Origin: Sulfurimonas sp.
GTDB lineage: Bacteria; Campylobacterota; Campylobacteria; Campylobacterales; Sulfurimonadaceae
Reading direction: 5' to 3'
Assembly (NCBI RefSeq): GCF_028714655.1
Contig: NZ_JAQTLY010000009.1
Span: forward strand, 1 to 64,000
DNA: 64,000 nt
The translations under genes and the position numbers were made by a program. The stretch's first letter is position 1; each line of letters starts with the position of its first letter. The notes under the pieces were generated by a model that worked only from the letters and a program-made list of their open reading frames with translations, did no database searches and was not told where the DNA came from. Positions 29,988 to 38,909 of the stretch are shown here, one piece after another.

Positions 29988-31249
29988 AAAAAATATTGTT
30001 ATCCGTCATTTTGGCGGCTTCTCTTTTTGGGGTTGAATACGGGGATGAGAAGATGGACTCTTGGAGAGCGGGGTTTATTACCGCCTATAAGGCTATGGAA
30101 GTTGATACGCAGCAGCAGGGCTTAGAGAGCAAGCCTGTTGATGTGAAAAGATATATTGTCTATTTTGATGCCAAGGGAGATGATATCGCCATTTGGGATA
30201 AACTAATGGTGCAGATGTTTGGCTATAGCGCTTCAGTGCATAAGCCAATCAGGACGACAAAAGATTGGATAATCTTTGCGTCTTCTGATAATAAGGCGAC
30301 TGCCATGCAGGAGATGGAGATTTTAAATGATAAGATATTTAAAAATTCCAAAAAATATAAGTTGCAATTTTTTGATAATGATAAAAATGAGATTTTTTAT
30401 AACGATAAAGCTCTTTTGACTTCTCAATTAAAAGAGCTCGAAGGTCTTTTAAAAGCAAAAGCCGACAGGGCGCTTGAAGCTAAACAGAAAGAACTTGAGG
30501 GTAACCAGAAGGTGGCTTTGGTTTATGTGGATAAAAATTCAGGAGAGATGATTGAAAATCAAACAAAAGAAGTTGTAACTCCTTTTGTTACACCGGTTGT
30601 TGAGGCACGGGAAACGAGAGTTGCGCCTCTGCCTTCTCACAAGATAGAGAGAAAAACCGAAGAAAAAACAAATACTACTAAAGAGATTGAGACTAAAAAA
30701 GCGGCTGTTAGCGACAAGACGGTTTTTGAGGGTTATGAGGGTTATGTAAAGCAAAAGGGTGATAATATTATGTTTTTCTCTCGCCCTGTTTTTGACGGAA
30801 AATATAAAGTTAAAACAGCTCTAAAAGGGGAGATTATTGCCGTTGAATCTAAGAACGGCGGGGGTTGGTATAAAGTAAAAGATGAGAATCTTTATATAGC
30901 GGGGCATCTTATTATGCCTGCTTCAAAGGCGGATTTTGAGAAGAAGTCTGACGGAAATAGTGACAAGCCTAAAAAGATTGCTTCTTCTCTCACCCCTATG
31001 GTTGAGCGGGATTTAGGGGGATTTACTATTACGGTTGATTCCGCCGTGATGTATAAGCTTAAGGGCGAATTGAAATCCGGAACTTCGAGATACCCTGTAG
31101 AGGATTTTGAATTTCTCAGAGTTGTTGAAAATGATTATAAAACCACTAGATACAGTGCAATTATTGAGGATAGGGACGCATCGAAGTATATTAAAGTGTT
31201 AGGTGAGAATCGTTTTGTTGCGTATAGTAATGTATTGTTGACAAAATAG
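29984..31249 (+). CDS. Exported protein with helical linker and SH3-like part
   Basis: A short signal peptide (MKKILLSVILAASLFG) is followed by a first domain (about 25-130) with alternating strands and helices that looks SPOR-like (VKRYIVYFDAKGDDIAIWDK, DWIIFASSD). A charged Lys/Glu linker (about 150-245) follows. Then an SH3-type strand set (GYVKQKGDNIMFFSRPVFDG ... GGGWYKVKDENLYIAGHLI) is seen, and a last beta domain. Both SPOR and SH3b domains bind cell wall, so anchoring the transfer channel to peptidoglycan is a reasonable guess. Confidence 0.5.
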   Translation: MKKILLSVILAASLFGVEYGDEKMDSWRAGFITAYKAMEVDTQQQGLESKPVDVKRYIVYFDAKGDDIAIWDKLMVQMFGYSASVHKPIRTTKDWIIFASSDNKATAMQEMEILNDKIFKNSKKYKLQFFDNDKNEIFYNDKALLTSQLKELEGLLKAKADRALEAKQKELEGNQKVALVYVDKNSGEMIENQTKEVVTPFVTPVVEARETRVAPLPSHKIERKTEEKTNTTKEIETKKAAVSDKTVFEGYEGYVKQKGDNIMFFSRPVFDGKYKVKTALKGEIIAVESKNGGGWYKVKDENLYIAGHLIMPASKADFEKKSDGNSDKPKKIASSLTPMVERDLGGFTITVDSAVMYKLKGELKSGTSRYPVEDFEFLRVVENDYKTTRYSAIIEDRDASKYIKVLGENRFVAYSNVLLTK

Positions 31250-31258
31250 GATATTGCC

Positions 31259-32584
31259 ATGCTTACTAAAAAAATCTTTATCTCGTTTCATTTATCCTCC
31301 GCTTTGCTTTTTGGCGGGTTTATCGGGGATGCGATTGGCAACGCAACAAGTAGGGCGGTCGGGAATGTGACGCAGAGTGGCACTGACAGGCTTACATCAA
31401 GGGCGTTGGACTGGGCGAGCGGTACAGGGACGAGCGCTGCTACGGACTTTTTATTTAACTCCAGCTCAATGTCAGGATTTTGGGGCTCCATCGGCGGTTC
31501 TTACTCCACAGGCACTATGGAGATGTGCTATAAAAGAGGGGCGCAGCAATCTACAACCACTCCCGATATCTGTTCTATGCTTGGGAATACAAGCCTAAAT
31601 GCTTGTTCTGCACTTCCCTCGACGCTTATGGGCGGAATTTATGTGAAGAAATCCTCTTCTGAGCAGTTGGGAGCAAAACTTCCGCTCAGCGATTGGTGTA
31701 AAAAAACTCTTCAGCAGGAGACAAATGTCGCAGCTTCTGGCATTAAAAATTATATGGGTCTTAGCGGAAAAAAATCGTCTGAACTGGCGGCAAGCGGCGG
31801 GGCTTCGGCGGGATTTTTGTCTGAAGCGAACAAAGCGGTAACAGATAAGATGGCTTCAATTACGGAGCATTTTGACAGGACGGCAGAGGGGACTGTTAAA
31901 GAGACGGCTTACGCGAAAAAAGTAAGGCGACTAAATGAAGCCGGCATGGGGCATGTAGCAAAAAGCGAAATACAAAAAGTGGCGGCTTTAAACAAGAATA
32001 TTACTCCTGAGCAGATGGATCAACTGGATTTAAAGGTGGCTTTTTCGAGTATGAGTGAGTATAAAGCCGATCTTTATTCAAAGACCGCTTCGGATGGGGC
32101 GGCTTATAGGCAGTTTTTTGGTTTTGAGTCACATATTGATATTGCGAATTCTCAATTTGCTTCTATGAATCAGCAACAAAAAACTTTTGCCGATAAAAAG
32201 AATTTTATAGACGAATATGTCGAGAATGAATCGGGCGGACTGCGTAAACAGTATCGCACTTGGGCGGAAGAGGCGGGGATGCAGGAGATTATGTATTCTC
32301 TACCTAGAGCTGGGGAGAAATATTACTCCTCGTTTAACGAGAGGAGTGTTTTGAGCAATGTGGGGAGCTTTTCACGAGAGAGAGATGTTGCAATAAGTGT
32401 CGCAAATCATGAAATTTCTAGGCAACAGCAAAATGAGAAATCAATTATATTGAAATGGCGACAATTGGCTGACGATAAAGCAGATGAATTGAAAGTTTTG
32501 CTTGTAAAAAATGCTTATGCGAGCGAAGTGTTTAACGAAGCGGCGGCGCGTGCCGAGATAGCGGCGTTAATGAGTGCGAATTGA
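31259..32584 (+). CDS. Exported Ser/Gly/Ala-rich protein with cysteines
   Basis: The N-terminus (KKIFISFHLSSALLFGGF) is a signal peptide. Residues 25-170 are rich in Gly, Ser and Thr and hold five cysteines (EMCYKRG, DICSMLG, NACSALP, DWCKKT), which suggests disulfides formed with the help of the DsbC-like protein. Residues 190-441 are helical. An IncF TraH-like or other assembly role is conceivable, but no family is recognised. Confidence 0.5.
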   Translation: MLTKKIFISFHLSSALLFGGFIGDAIGNATSRAVGNVTQSGTDRLTSRALDWASGTGTSAATDFLFNSSSMSGFWGSIGGSYSTGTMEMCYKRGAQQSTTTPDICSMLGNTSLNACSALPSTLMGGIYVKKSSSEQLGAKLPLSDWCKKTLQQETNVAASGIKNYMGLSGKKSSELAASGGASAGFLSEANKAVTDKMASITEHFDRTAEGTVKETAYAKKVRRLNEAGMGHVAKSEIQKVAALNKNITPEQMDQLDLKVAFSSMSEYKADLYSKTASDGAAYRQFFGFESHIDIANSQFASMNQQQKTFADKKNFIDEYVENESGGLRKQYRTWAEEAGMQEIMYSLPRAGEKYYSSFNERSVLSNVGSFSRERDVAISVANHEISRQQQNEKSIILKWRQLADDKADELKVLLVKNAYASEVFNEAAARAEIAALMSAN

Positions 32585-32597
32585 AAAAGGGGATAAG

Positions 32598-33131
32598 ATG
32601 AAGATTCTTTTGATAGGCGGGTTAGTATTTGGTTTTGCTTCTTTGGCTTTTGGGGAGATGAAGATGGTTGAGGCGGAAGCTCTTGCGAAAGAGAAAAATG
32701 TGGATGTCATAATCATTGATAAAAAAGATCTAAATAAGTATGTTAAAGAGAAGAGTAAAACAGAAGTGCCGACTGAGAGTCATCCTTTTTTATCTGAGAC
32801 GGTGGTTATTGATGCCGGAGCGGCAGTTGTGCCGGAGATGAAGAGAGAGAAGATTATTGTGGACGGATTTGAGAGCTTCAAATCTGCTTTGTTGCTTGGA
32901 AACTCTAAAGAGATTGAGATTGAGTATAAATTTAATCTTCAGTCCGGTTTGAAGATTGTGAAGTATATTTTTGCGAATAATATGAAAAATAGATATCCTG
33001 ATGTTAAGGCGGTGCTTTTGGTGGAAGCGAAAAAGCACCCCACTCTTGATTATGAGAGTTTTAGAGTCGCACTCGATGATTTGAACGAGGCGACAGTTGA
33101 TTTGATGATTGTGGAGCTTGGTGGGGTGTAG
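32598..33131 (+). CDS. Exported protein, 177 aa
   Basis: I take ATG 32598, after AAAAGGGGATAAG, as start; it gives a clean signal peptide (MKILLIGGLVFGFASLAFGE). The mature part has alternating strands and helices and ends in DLMIVELGGV. It is the last gene of the operon that starts at 26085. No family is recognised. Confidence 0.55.
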   Translation: MKILLIGGLVFGFASLAFGEMKMVEAEALAKEKNVDVIIIDKKDLNKYVKEKSKTEVPTESHPFLSETVVIDAGAAVVPEMKREKIIVDGFESFKSALLLGNSKEIEIEYKFNLQSGLKIVKYIFANNMKNRYPDVKAVLLVEAKKHPTLDYESFRVALDDLNEATVDLMIVELGGV

Positions 33132-33372
33132 CTCCTTCTTATTTTTATATCTACACACCCCACATTAATTGCAGATGCTTTGCTCTGACGACTCCCTCTA
33201 GCGGGGATGTCTAATATGGTTATAAGAGCTTCGTGCCACTCCTCTTGGTAACTTGCTTGCAGCGGAAGATATTTTAACCATACAAAACATGGGGCTGACA
33301 AGAGATGATATTTAAGCAAAAATTTATTATAATGTTATTATAATTTAGCTTATTTCCCTTTAAGGTTTTTTT
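33132..33372. other. Intergenic region with a dsbC-leader remnant
   Basis: No intact gene. At about 33243-33290, a stretch of some 42 bp is almost identical to 24426-24468, the signal-peptide end of the DsbC-like gene (CTTGCTT-R-CAGCGGAAGA in common). In frame it reads LGNLLAAEDIL and stops soon after. It is probably the remnant of a second copy. The operator at 33311 follows. Confidence 0.6.
33311..33344 (+). promoter_or_regulatory. Regulon operator/promoter 5
   Basis: TTTAAG at 33311, then ATTATAAT at 33326-33333 and 33337-33344, 29 bp before the DotA/TraY-like gene. Confidence 0.85.
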
Positions 33373-35862
33373 ATGATACGCTCTCTCTTTTTTCTTCTCT
33401 TTCTTCTTCCCCCCCTTTTTGCTAACTATCAAAGCATTTACATACCTGACAACTTAAAAAAAGATTTAAGCGAGGGGAATGTCGCTAAATATCAAACAGA
33501 GACTATCCCTGTTGTATCGCTTGAGGATTTGAAGAGAAAGGCGGTTTTGGGTGCTAATGCGACTTTGACGAGGAGTATATCGGGTGCGCCGACATTTGAA
33601 GCAATTATGAATGCGGATATCTGCCGTGTGGATACCCCCGAAGCTTTTACGAGTACGATTTACGAGATGGATCTTCCTAGCGGGGTGATTACTTGTATGT
33701 ACGCGGCTAAAGGGAATTTATATAATCCTATGGGGTTATTTAAAATGAATGTTCCTGAGATTAAAGCTTACTATACTATTGATTCAGCGGCGGCTAAGAC
33801 GGCGAATGCGGGAGCTATTGGGCAAGCAGAGGCGCAGTTTGCACCTCTGCTTGCAAAAAAGCAGGAGATTGTTTCGCAGATGAATCAAGGAGTAAGTGCA
33901 GGGTATTTGACAATTCCTGAATTGCTTTTAGCGGCGGTTTTGACTGACGATAAGATAATAGATATTCCCGCTACAAAATCGACAGGCAAGTTTCAATTAA
34001 AGAGCGGATATACTTCAAAGTTTACAAACAGCAGTGAGGTTGTAGACAATAGCGAGTATCTACTTACGGATGCAGCTACCATCTTTGAGGTATATGTCGG
34101 GCTTAGTCGTATAAGTATGGATTTCCTTCTAATCCTTACTGTTGGGTTTGGGGTTTTTGGTGGTGCACGCTTTTTTGGTGGAATTGGTGCAGAAAAACTT
34201 GAAGATAAGACAGGTAAAGATAGAAAATCCACTTTTATTGTGGGTTTAGCAGCGGGGGTTTTACTATTTTTCCCTGTTAATAGTGCTGATGGCGGAGCAG
34301 CGGGACAGGTTGGCGAGTATGAGCTTCTCAAAACGAGGTATCAAGATTTTGAGAAGTTTGGATATTACAATTTTGCGGAGTGGGGCAAGCAAGCGGCGAA
34401 AGTTGTAATGAATGCGGAGACGGATACTCTTATTCGTAAAAGCGGTTTAGCTACGAAAGAGCAGATTGTAAGTACGGCTGCGCAATCGACGCAGGCGGAG
34501 AAACTTCAATCGTTTTATACAAATAATTTTAGCACTTGCTTGAATGATATCTATAAGAGTGATTATCTTTTTCACAATGATAATAAAACTCTGTTTGGGG
34601 AGAGTGACAAGTCCATATTTCCATCTACAGAACATTGGGCTTATGTCGCTTTGTCCGCTAAGTCTCTTACAGAGGGATATTACGAGAAAGGTGCAGGCGG
34701 AGTTTTGCAGGACTCCGCTGCCGTGGATGGGCGATATCCTAAATTCGCCTTTAGTTCTTGTGGCAAGGCGGAATATTTAAGTACCTTTTATAGAGATAAA
34801 AAAACTACACTTAATGCGAGTTTTGAAAAACTTACCGCTACTCAAGCGGGTGGCAATGATACTGTTAAGATGGCCATTCTTGGAAAGATTTTTGAATTTC
34901 AATATCAACTCTATCGGGATTGGGGAATTTTAAGTATTCTCGGACTTCCTGTTACGAAGATGCAGACGGAGTATATCGGGGGGCTGTATAAGTCGGGAGA
35001 GAGCGAGGTTTTAGAGAAGCTTAATAAGCAGAATGGGACGGATACGACTATGCACCAAATTATGAGTTCAATTCCTTATATGTTCGTCCCCGGTGCAGGG
35101 ACGGTGTTTAGCATCGTTTCTGAAAACAGCGGTAAAATCGGCGGGGCGCTTGGTGGGGCGGCGGGCGGAGCTGCGGCGGGTGCGGCTAGCGGCGGGCTTT
35201 TAGCATGGCTTGGTGCGGCGGGCGGGGCGGCGCTTGGCTCTATTGCGGGAACGGTTGCCGGAGCGCCAATGGCTCTTTATTTTGCGCATAGCGTAGCCGT
35301 AGCGGTTTTGGCTCTTGCTCCTATTATTGCTATAATAGCAATAGGGTTGCTGAGATTTATTATTATTATTTTGAAAATATTTAGTTTTCACTTTTTATCT
35401 CTTTTCATGATGCCGATTATGTTTTTAAAAGAGAATGTGCGTGGAATTGCAACATTCTCGGTTAAGATTCTTGCTACTATGCTTGAAGTTCCTGTTTATG
35501 TTTTATCTATTTGGCTAGCAGTCACGGCGAATTCTTTGATACATACGATAGGCAATGTGTTTAGTAAGAATATTGTCGGGGGGATGCTTGCTAATAATGA
35601 AGCTGGGTTTGCGGGGGTGAACGGTTTTTTCAGCGCAGGTGGAATTGGAAACGGTGAAACGCTTGCTATGCTAAGGATATATGTTTTTGACGGGTTTATG
35701 GAAGTTGCTATTTCGGTCTTCTCTATCGTTATCGTCTATAAGATAATCGTTTCTCTGCACTCTTCTTTGTTTGAGTTATTTGAGATGCAGACATCTAACG
35801 CGCTTGATAGCTCTATTGAGAGTATGAAAAATGAGTCTTCGGGATGGGGGACAAGAATATAG
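33373..35862 (+). CDS. DotA/TraY-like polytopic transfer protein
   Basis: 829 residues with signal peptide (MIRSLFFLLFLLPPLFANYQ), a periplasmic part of about 230 residues, two membrane segments (about 253-275 and 290-305), a second large periplasmic loop of about 280 residues with two Cys, a Gly/Ala-rich glycine-zipper stretch (about 580-630) and four or five C-terminal membrane segments (630-800). This topology, with big loops between membrane clusters, is that of DotA/TraY of IncI and Dot/Icm systems. Sequence identity appears low, so assignment rests on topology, size and neighbours. Confidence 0.55.
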   Translation: MIRSLFFLLFLLPPLFANYQSIYIPDNLKKDLSEGNVAKYQTETIPVVSLEDLKRKAVLGANATLTRSISGAPTFEAIMNADICRVDTPEAFTSTIYEMDLPSGVITCMYAAKGNLYNPMGLFKMNVPEIKAYYTIDSAAAKTANAGAIGQAEAQFAPLLAKKQEIVSQMNQGVSAGYLTIPELLLAAVLTDDKIIDIPATKSTGKFQLKSGYTSKFTNSSEVVDNSEYLLTDAATIFEVYVGLSRISMDFLLILTVGFGVFGGARFFGGIGAEKLEDKTGKDRKSTFIVGLAAGVLLFFPVNSADGGAAGQVGEYELLKTRYQDFEKFGYYNFAEWGKQAAKVVMNAETDTLIRKSGLATKEQIVSTAAQSTQAEKLQSFYTNNFSTCLNDIYKSDYLFHNDNKTLFGESDKSIFPSTEHWAYVALSAKSLTEGYYEKGAGGVLQDSAAVDGRYPKFAFSSCGKAEYLSTFYRDKKTTLNASFEKLTATQAGGNDTVKMAILGKIFEFQYQLYRDWGILSILGLPVTKMQTEYIGGLYKSGESEVLEKLNKQNGTDTTMHQIMSSIPYMFVPGAGTVFSIVSENSGKIGGALGGAAGGAAAGAASGGLLAWLGAAGGAALGSIAGTVAGAPMALYFAHSVAVAVLALAPIIAIIAIGLLRFIIIILKIFSFHFLSLFMMPIMFLKENVRGIATFSVKILATMLEVPVYVLSIWLAVTANSLIHTIGNVFSKNIVGGMLANNEAGFAGVNGFFSAGGIGNGETLAMLRIYVFDGFMEVAISVFSIVIVYKIIVSLHSSLFELFEMQTSNALDSSIESMKNESSGWGTRI

Positions 35863-35930
35863 ATTGTATAAGCTATATTTAAGGCGTATAGTTCTATAAT
35901 GTTGTTAATAGATTAACTAAAGGATTGAAA

Positions 35931-36419
35931 ATGAGTGGAGAGACAAAGGGAGCCGGAGCGGCGGCGATTGCTTCGGGAATACAAACGGGTCCGTTCAAAT
36001 ATAGAGTTGCCGGGTATATTATGTTTTATATTCCTTTAGCTTTTGTATATATAATGTTTTTATATACATCTGAAGTGCATTTTTTAAAGCTCAATAAACC
36101 AAGTTTAATCACTGAGTTAGCCTTGCTTTTTGTTGTAATGCTCCCTCCCGCTCTTCCTTTTATCTTTTGGGAGAGAAGTATAAGAAAATTTCGTAGAAAT
36201 AATAATTTGAGCGTTTATGGGGATATTAGAGAGGTTCTTGAACAGCGGGAGATTGATGAGCGGGTTAGGAAAGAGCATAGGGCGTTTGTTAATAACGGGA
36301 TTGCAAAAGAGAGTGGGGCGACGATTGATAAGAGTGATATCGGGTATTGGTTTGGGCTTTTTGAGAGAGGGGCGATAAGCGGAGATGAGTATGAGGCAAA
36401 GAAGCGGGAGTTGATGTAG
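35931..36419 (+). CDS. Membrane protein with SHOCT-like C-terminus
   Basis: ATG 35931 has AAAGGA 6 bases upstream and is preferred over the TTG two codons earlier. Two hydrophobic segments (about 26-46 and 62-80) are followed by a basic stretch, a charged helix and a terminal module IGYWFGLFERGAISGDEYEAK that resembles SHOCT (W-x-L-x-x-GxIT-x-x-EFxxxK). A TATAAT at about 35895 before the gene suggests its own promoter, with the neighbouring ATGTTGTTAAT like a decayed operator. Confidence 0.6.
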   Translation: MSGETKGAGAAAIASGIQTGPFKYRVAGYIMFYIPLAFVYIMFLYTSEVHFLKLNKPSLITELALLFVVMLPPALPFIFWERSIRKFRRNNNLSVYGDIREVLEQREIDERVRKEHRAFVNNGIAKESGATIDKSDIGYWFGLFERGAISGDEYEAKKRELM

Positions 36420-36420
36420 G

Positions 36421-36666
36421 ATGATTGATTTAACTTTGACAAAATTATGGGATGATACAAACAGATACCCGACACGGGTTTTTTCTGATGATGTTGGTGC
36501 TATTGAGATTTTTTTTAAACTTGTTAAAACCCTTCATTCTGATGCTGAGTTTTTTTATGTTTATAAAGTAGAAAATGCCAAAATAAGCAAAATTATAAAC
36601 CAAGCAATAGATGGTTATGCGGCGGAAGATATTCAAGGTTGGGCGGTAACACTTCCGCGCTTATAA
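36421..36666 (+). CDS. Hypothetical protein, 81 aa
   Basis: This small soluble protein starts one base after the previous stop. The pattern (WDDTNRYPTRVFSDDVGAIE, later DAEFFYVYKVENAKISKI) is not one I recognise. Co-translation with the membrane protein upstream is likely. Confidence 0.55.
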   Translation: MIDLTLTKLWDDTNRYPTRVFSDDVGAIEIFFKLVKTLHSDAEFFYVYKVENAKISKIINQAIDGYAAEDIQGWAVTLPRL

Positions 36667-36693
36667 ATTTAATTTAAAAAAAGGAGATAAGAG

Positions 36694-37158
36694 ATGAAAA
36701 AAGTAGTTTTTACCGTTTTGGCGGGAATGGTTTTGTTGAGTGGGTGTGCTAAAGATGGTTTGGCTGTTAATACTATCGGTGAAAATAAGATTGATAGATA
36801 CTACAAAGAGGGCAGTGTTGTTAACCAGAAAAAGGCGATCATTGATGATAGAGAGATAGCGATGCTCACTGGTGCGGGTGTTGGTGCGGCGGGTGGAGCT
36901 GCTGCGGGAAGTTTTAATAAGAACGGTGCGGCAGGGGCTTTGGTTGGCGCGGCTCTTGGTGGGCTTGTCGGTGCTGTAGTTGGCAATGAAGTTGTAGCGT
37001 ATGAGACTACAATTCAGTCCAAAGATGAAAAGGTTGTCGGGTTTTTAAAAGAGAAGTTGCCTCTTGGCACTGTTGTTGAATATACAATTAAAGACGGTAA
37101 GTTGAAAAATGTGGAAGTGGTTGCGCTTTCTCAATCAGAGTTTAAAATCATCAAATAG
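36694..37158 (+). CDS. Glycine-zipper outer-membrane lipoprotein
   Basis: Lipobox VLLSGC (Cys about residue 19) in MKKVVFTVLAGMVLLSGC. Residues 58-95 are a glycine zipper (GAGVGAAGGAAAGSFNKNG, then AAGALVGAALGGLVGAVVG), followed by a small beta domain. This layout is that of 17-kDa/SlyB-type lipoproteins, which insert into or line outer membranes. In a transfer operon it may help an outer-membrane channel. AAGGAGATAAG is a strong ribosome binding site. Confidence 0.75.
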   Translation: MKKVVFTVLAGMVLLSGCAKDGLAVNTIGENKIDRYYKEGSVVNQKKAIIDDREIAMLTGAGVGAAGGAAAGSFNKNGAAGALVGAALGGLVGAVVGNEVVAYETTIQSKDEKVVGFLKEKLPLGTVVEYTIKDGKLKNVEVVALSQSEFKIIK

Positions 37159-37160
37159 CC

Positions 37161-37841
37161 ATGAACTACTTTAAGCTTTTTCTTACTCTTGCCGCTTCGG
37201 GGCTTTTTGTTGCTTTGGCGGTTAAGTTCTCTTCGGCGAAGAGTGAAGAGAAGCCAAAGGTCGCCAGGGATGATGCAAAGAGCTATTCACCGCAGTATGA
37301 AATTAGAAGAGTTGATAGCTCTCAACAACCTCAAAAAAGTGCTATTTACCGTGGGGCGGTTGAGAAACCGTCTGTTAAATCCACTCAAAGTGTTTCTTCA
37401 GGAAACATTAGAGAGGTTGAGAAGGTTCGTCCTGTCATTGAGCAGAAAAAAGAGGGGAATTTGGCAAAGGTTTATCCTGCACCAAAACCTGCAAAGATTG
37501 AAGAGTCCTTCTATGATATTCTGATTGAGAATATCACACAAAGACTTGATTTTCATATTCAAGACAATAGAACCCTTGAAAAAAGGGTTGTTAAGTTGGA
37601 CGGGGAAGAGCTTTTTAAAAAGGTTAAAGCCGATTTCGCGTATATGCTTGATAGTCAAATTGCGAAAGAGGCTTTTAGGGGCTATTTTTTACACTACTAT
37701 CAAAAAAATAAAAACCTTTCCAAAGTATATAGAGATGCGAAGATTGACTTAATGAATCTTGACAACTTTGTTAAGTTTTCTACTCTAAGAGAGGCTTTTT
37801 TGTTTTATCGCGAGCAAGAGCGGGTTAAGGAGTCGTTATGA
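37161..37841 (+). CDS. Membrane-anchored protein with disordered linker
   Basis: One N-terminal hydrophobic segment (FKLFLTLAASGLFVALAV) is followed by a long charged, Ser/Gln/Pro-rich linker (25-115) and a helical C-terminal domain (RLDFHIQDNRTLEKRV ... FREAFLFYREQERV outline). A decayed copy of the plasmid's palindrome (GTGTTTCTTCAGGAAACAT, 37390-37408) lies in the linker in the same frame and gives SVSSGN. Its stop overlaps the start of the next gene. Confidence 0.6.
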   Translation: MNYFKLFLTLAASGLFVALAVKFSSAKSEEKPKVARDDAKSYSPQYEIRRVDSSQQPQKSAIYRGAVEKPSVKSTQSVSSGNIREVEKVRPVIEQKKEGNLAKVYPAPKPAKIEESFYDILIENITQRLDFHIQDNRTLEKRVVKLDGEELFKKVKADFAYMLDSQIAKEAFRGYFLHYYQKNKNLSKVYRDAKIDLMNLDNFVKFSTLREAFLFYREQERVKESL

Positions 37842-38779
37842 CGCATTATCTCTTTGGCGGCTCTATTATTTCTTCGCTTTTTGGGCTAAATATGCTTCAG
37901 CACGGCGGATTAGCTTTAGCTTCGGGCGGCGGGCTGTTGTTTGTTGCTTTTGCGGTTGAGGCGAAAGCGTTCTTAAAAAGAAGAGAAGCCGCGAAGATGT
38001 CGGCTTGGAATGTACGGTTGAGAGATAATTACTCTTCTGCGCGGGGCGGTTACTGCTATGTGCCGCCGCAGAGAGTTTATGATGAGCATAAGGCTCTTGA
38101 TTTTAAAGCAAATAGCGAGATTAACGGTAGCGGCTTTGCGATGCACCAAAATCATATAGGGTGTCAGGTAAAGCCGAGCGTGGTTCGAGAGTCTTTCTCT
38201 TTGTCTAGGGTTGATCTATCATGTCAGAGCGATTTTGATATGAGATGTACCGTTAAGGGCGATGTCTATGAGTCGCAAATCAAAGAGCTTTTAAAAAAGG
38301 CGGTAAGAGTTTTTGGCGATGCAAATCACTACGGGCTTGATGTCTCTTCGCTAGAGATTGAGCCTCGCGGATTGCGTACGCAGTATGACGGCGGGATTGA
38401 TATCTTTTTTACCGTAAGGGATAGAAGAGGTGACAAAAAAATAGGAGCTATTCAGTGCAAAAATTGGGATAGTGACAGACAGATTGAAAGCAGTGAGATA
38501 TGGCGGTTCTTTAATGCACTAACCTCTTCTAATCGAAAGTTTGTTCATGCGTTTTTTGTCTGTAATATTTTCGGCACCGTTTCAGATATAGATAGAGCTT
38601 TGTTTAAGAATATTAATTTTTTAACTATTCCTTCTTTGAATAGAGAAAAGAGAAACAGACAGAAATCCGCTGACGATTTAATAGAGCAGCTGGAGTGTTT
38701 TAAAAAAGGAGACTTTGGGGCGGAGTTTGCACGCGCGCTTGTTCATGCTAGATTGTATGAGGTGAAAAATTTGGGTTGA
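37838..38779 (+). CDS. Membrane-anchored Mrr-like PD-(D/E)XK nuclease
   Basis: One or two N-terminal hydrophobic segments (about residues 8-50) precede a soluble domain. Residues about 150-270 match the restriction-endonuclease Mrr fold: YESQIKELLKK helix, then GGIDIFFTVRDRRGDKKIGAIQCKNW, containing the D...Q-x-K catalytic core (D about 188, Q-C-K about 206-208), and FVHAFFVCN strand. Mrr-type enzymes cut foreign or modified DNA. In a transfer operon it may process transferred DNA or protect the plasmid. It is the last gene before operator 6. Confidence 0.7.
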   Translation: MTHYLFGGSIISSLFGLNMLQHGGLALASGGGLLFVAFAVEAKAFLKRREAAKMSAWNVRLRDNYSSARGGYCYVPPQRVYDEHKALDFKANSEINGSGFAMHQNHIGCQVKPSVVRESFSLSRVDLSCQSDFDMRCTVKGDVYESQIKELLKKAVRVFGDANHYGLDVSSLEIEPRGLRTQYDGGIDIFFTVRDRRGDKKIGAIQCKNWDSDRQIESSEIWRFFNALTSSNRKFVHAFFVCNIFGTVSDIDRALFKNINFLTIPSLNREKRNRQKSADDLIEQLECFKKGDFGAEFARALVHARLYEVKNLG

Positions 38780-38830
38780 ATTATCAGCTTGCCCCCGTTT
38801 TCTTCTTCTTTAAAATTTCTCTGTCTTCGT

Positions 38831-38863
38831 TTAATCTTAAATTTATTATAATCTTATTATAAT
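38831..38863 (+). promoter_or_regulatory. Regulon operator/promoter 6
   Basis: TTAATCTTAAATTTATTATAATCTTATTATAAT in outline: ATTATAAT at 38845-38852 and 38856-38863, with TTAATC replacing CTTAAG. It lies 47 bp before the gene at 38910. Confidence 0.8.
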
Positions 38864-38909
38864 TTAGGGAATATCTTTTCGTCTCTTTTGGCGGAAACAA
38901 GGAATCTAC

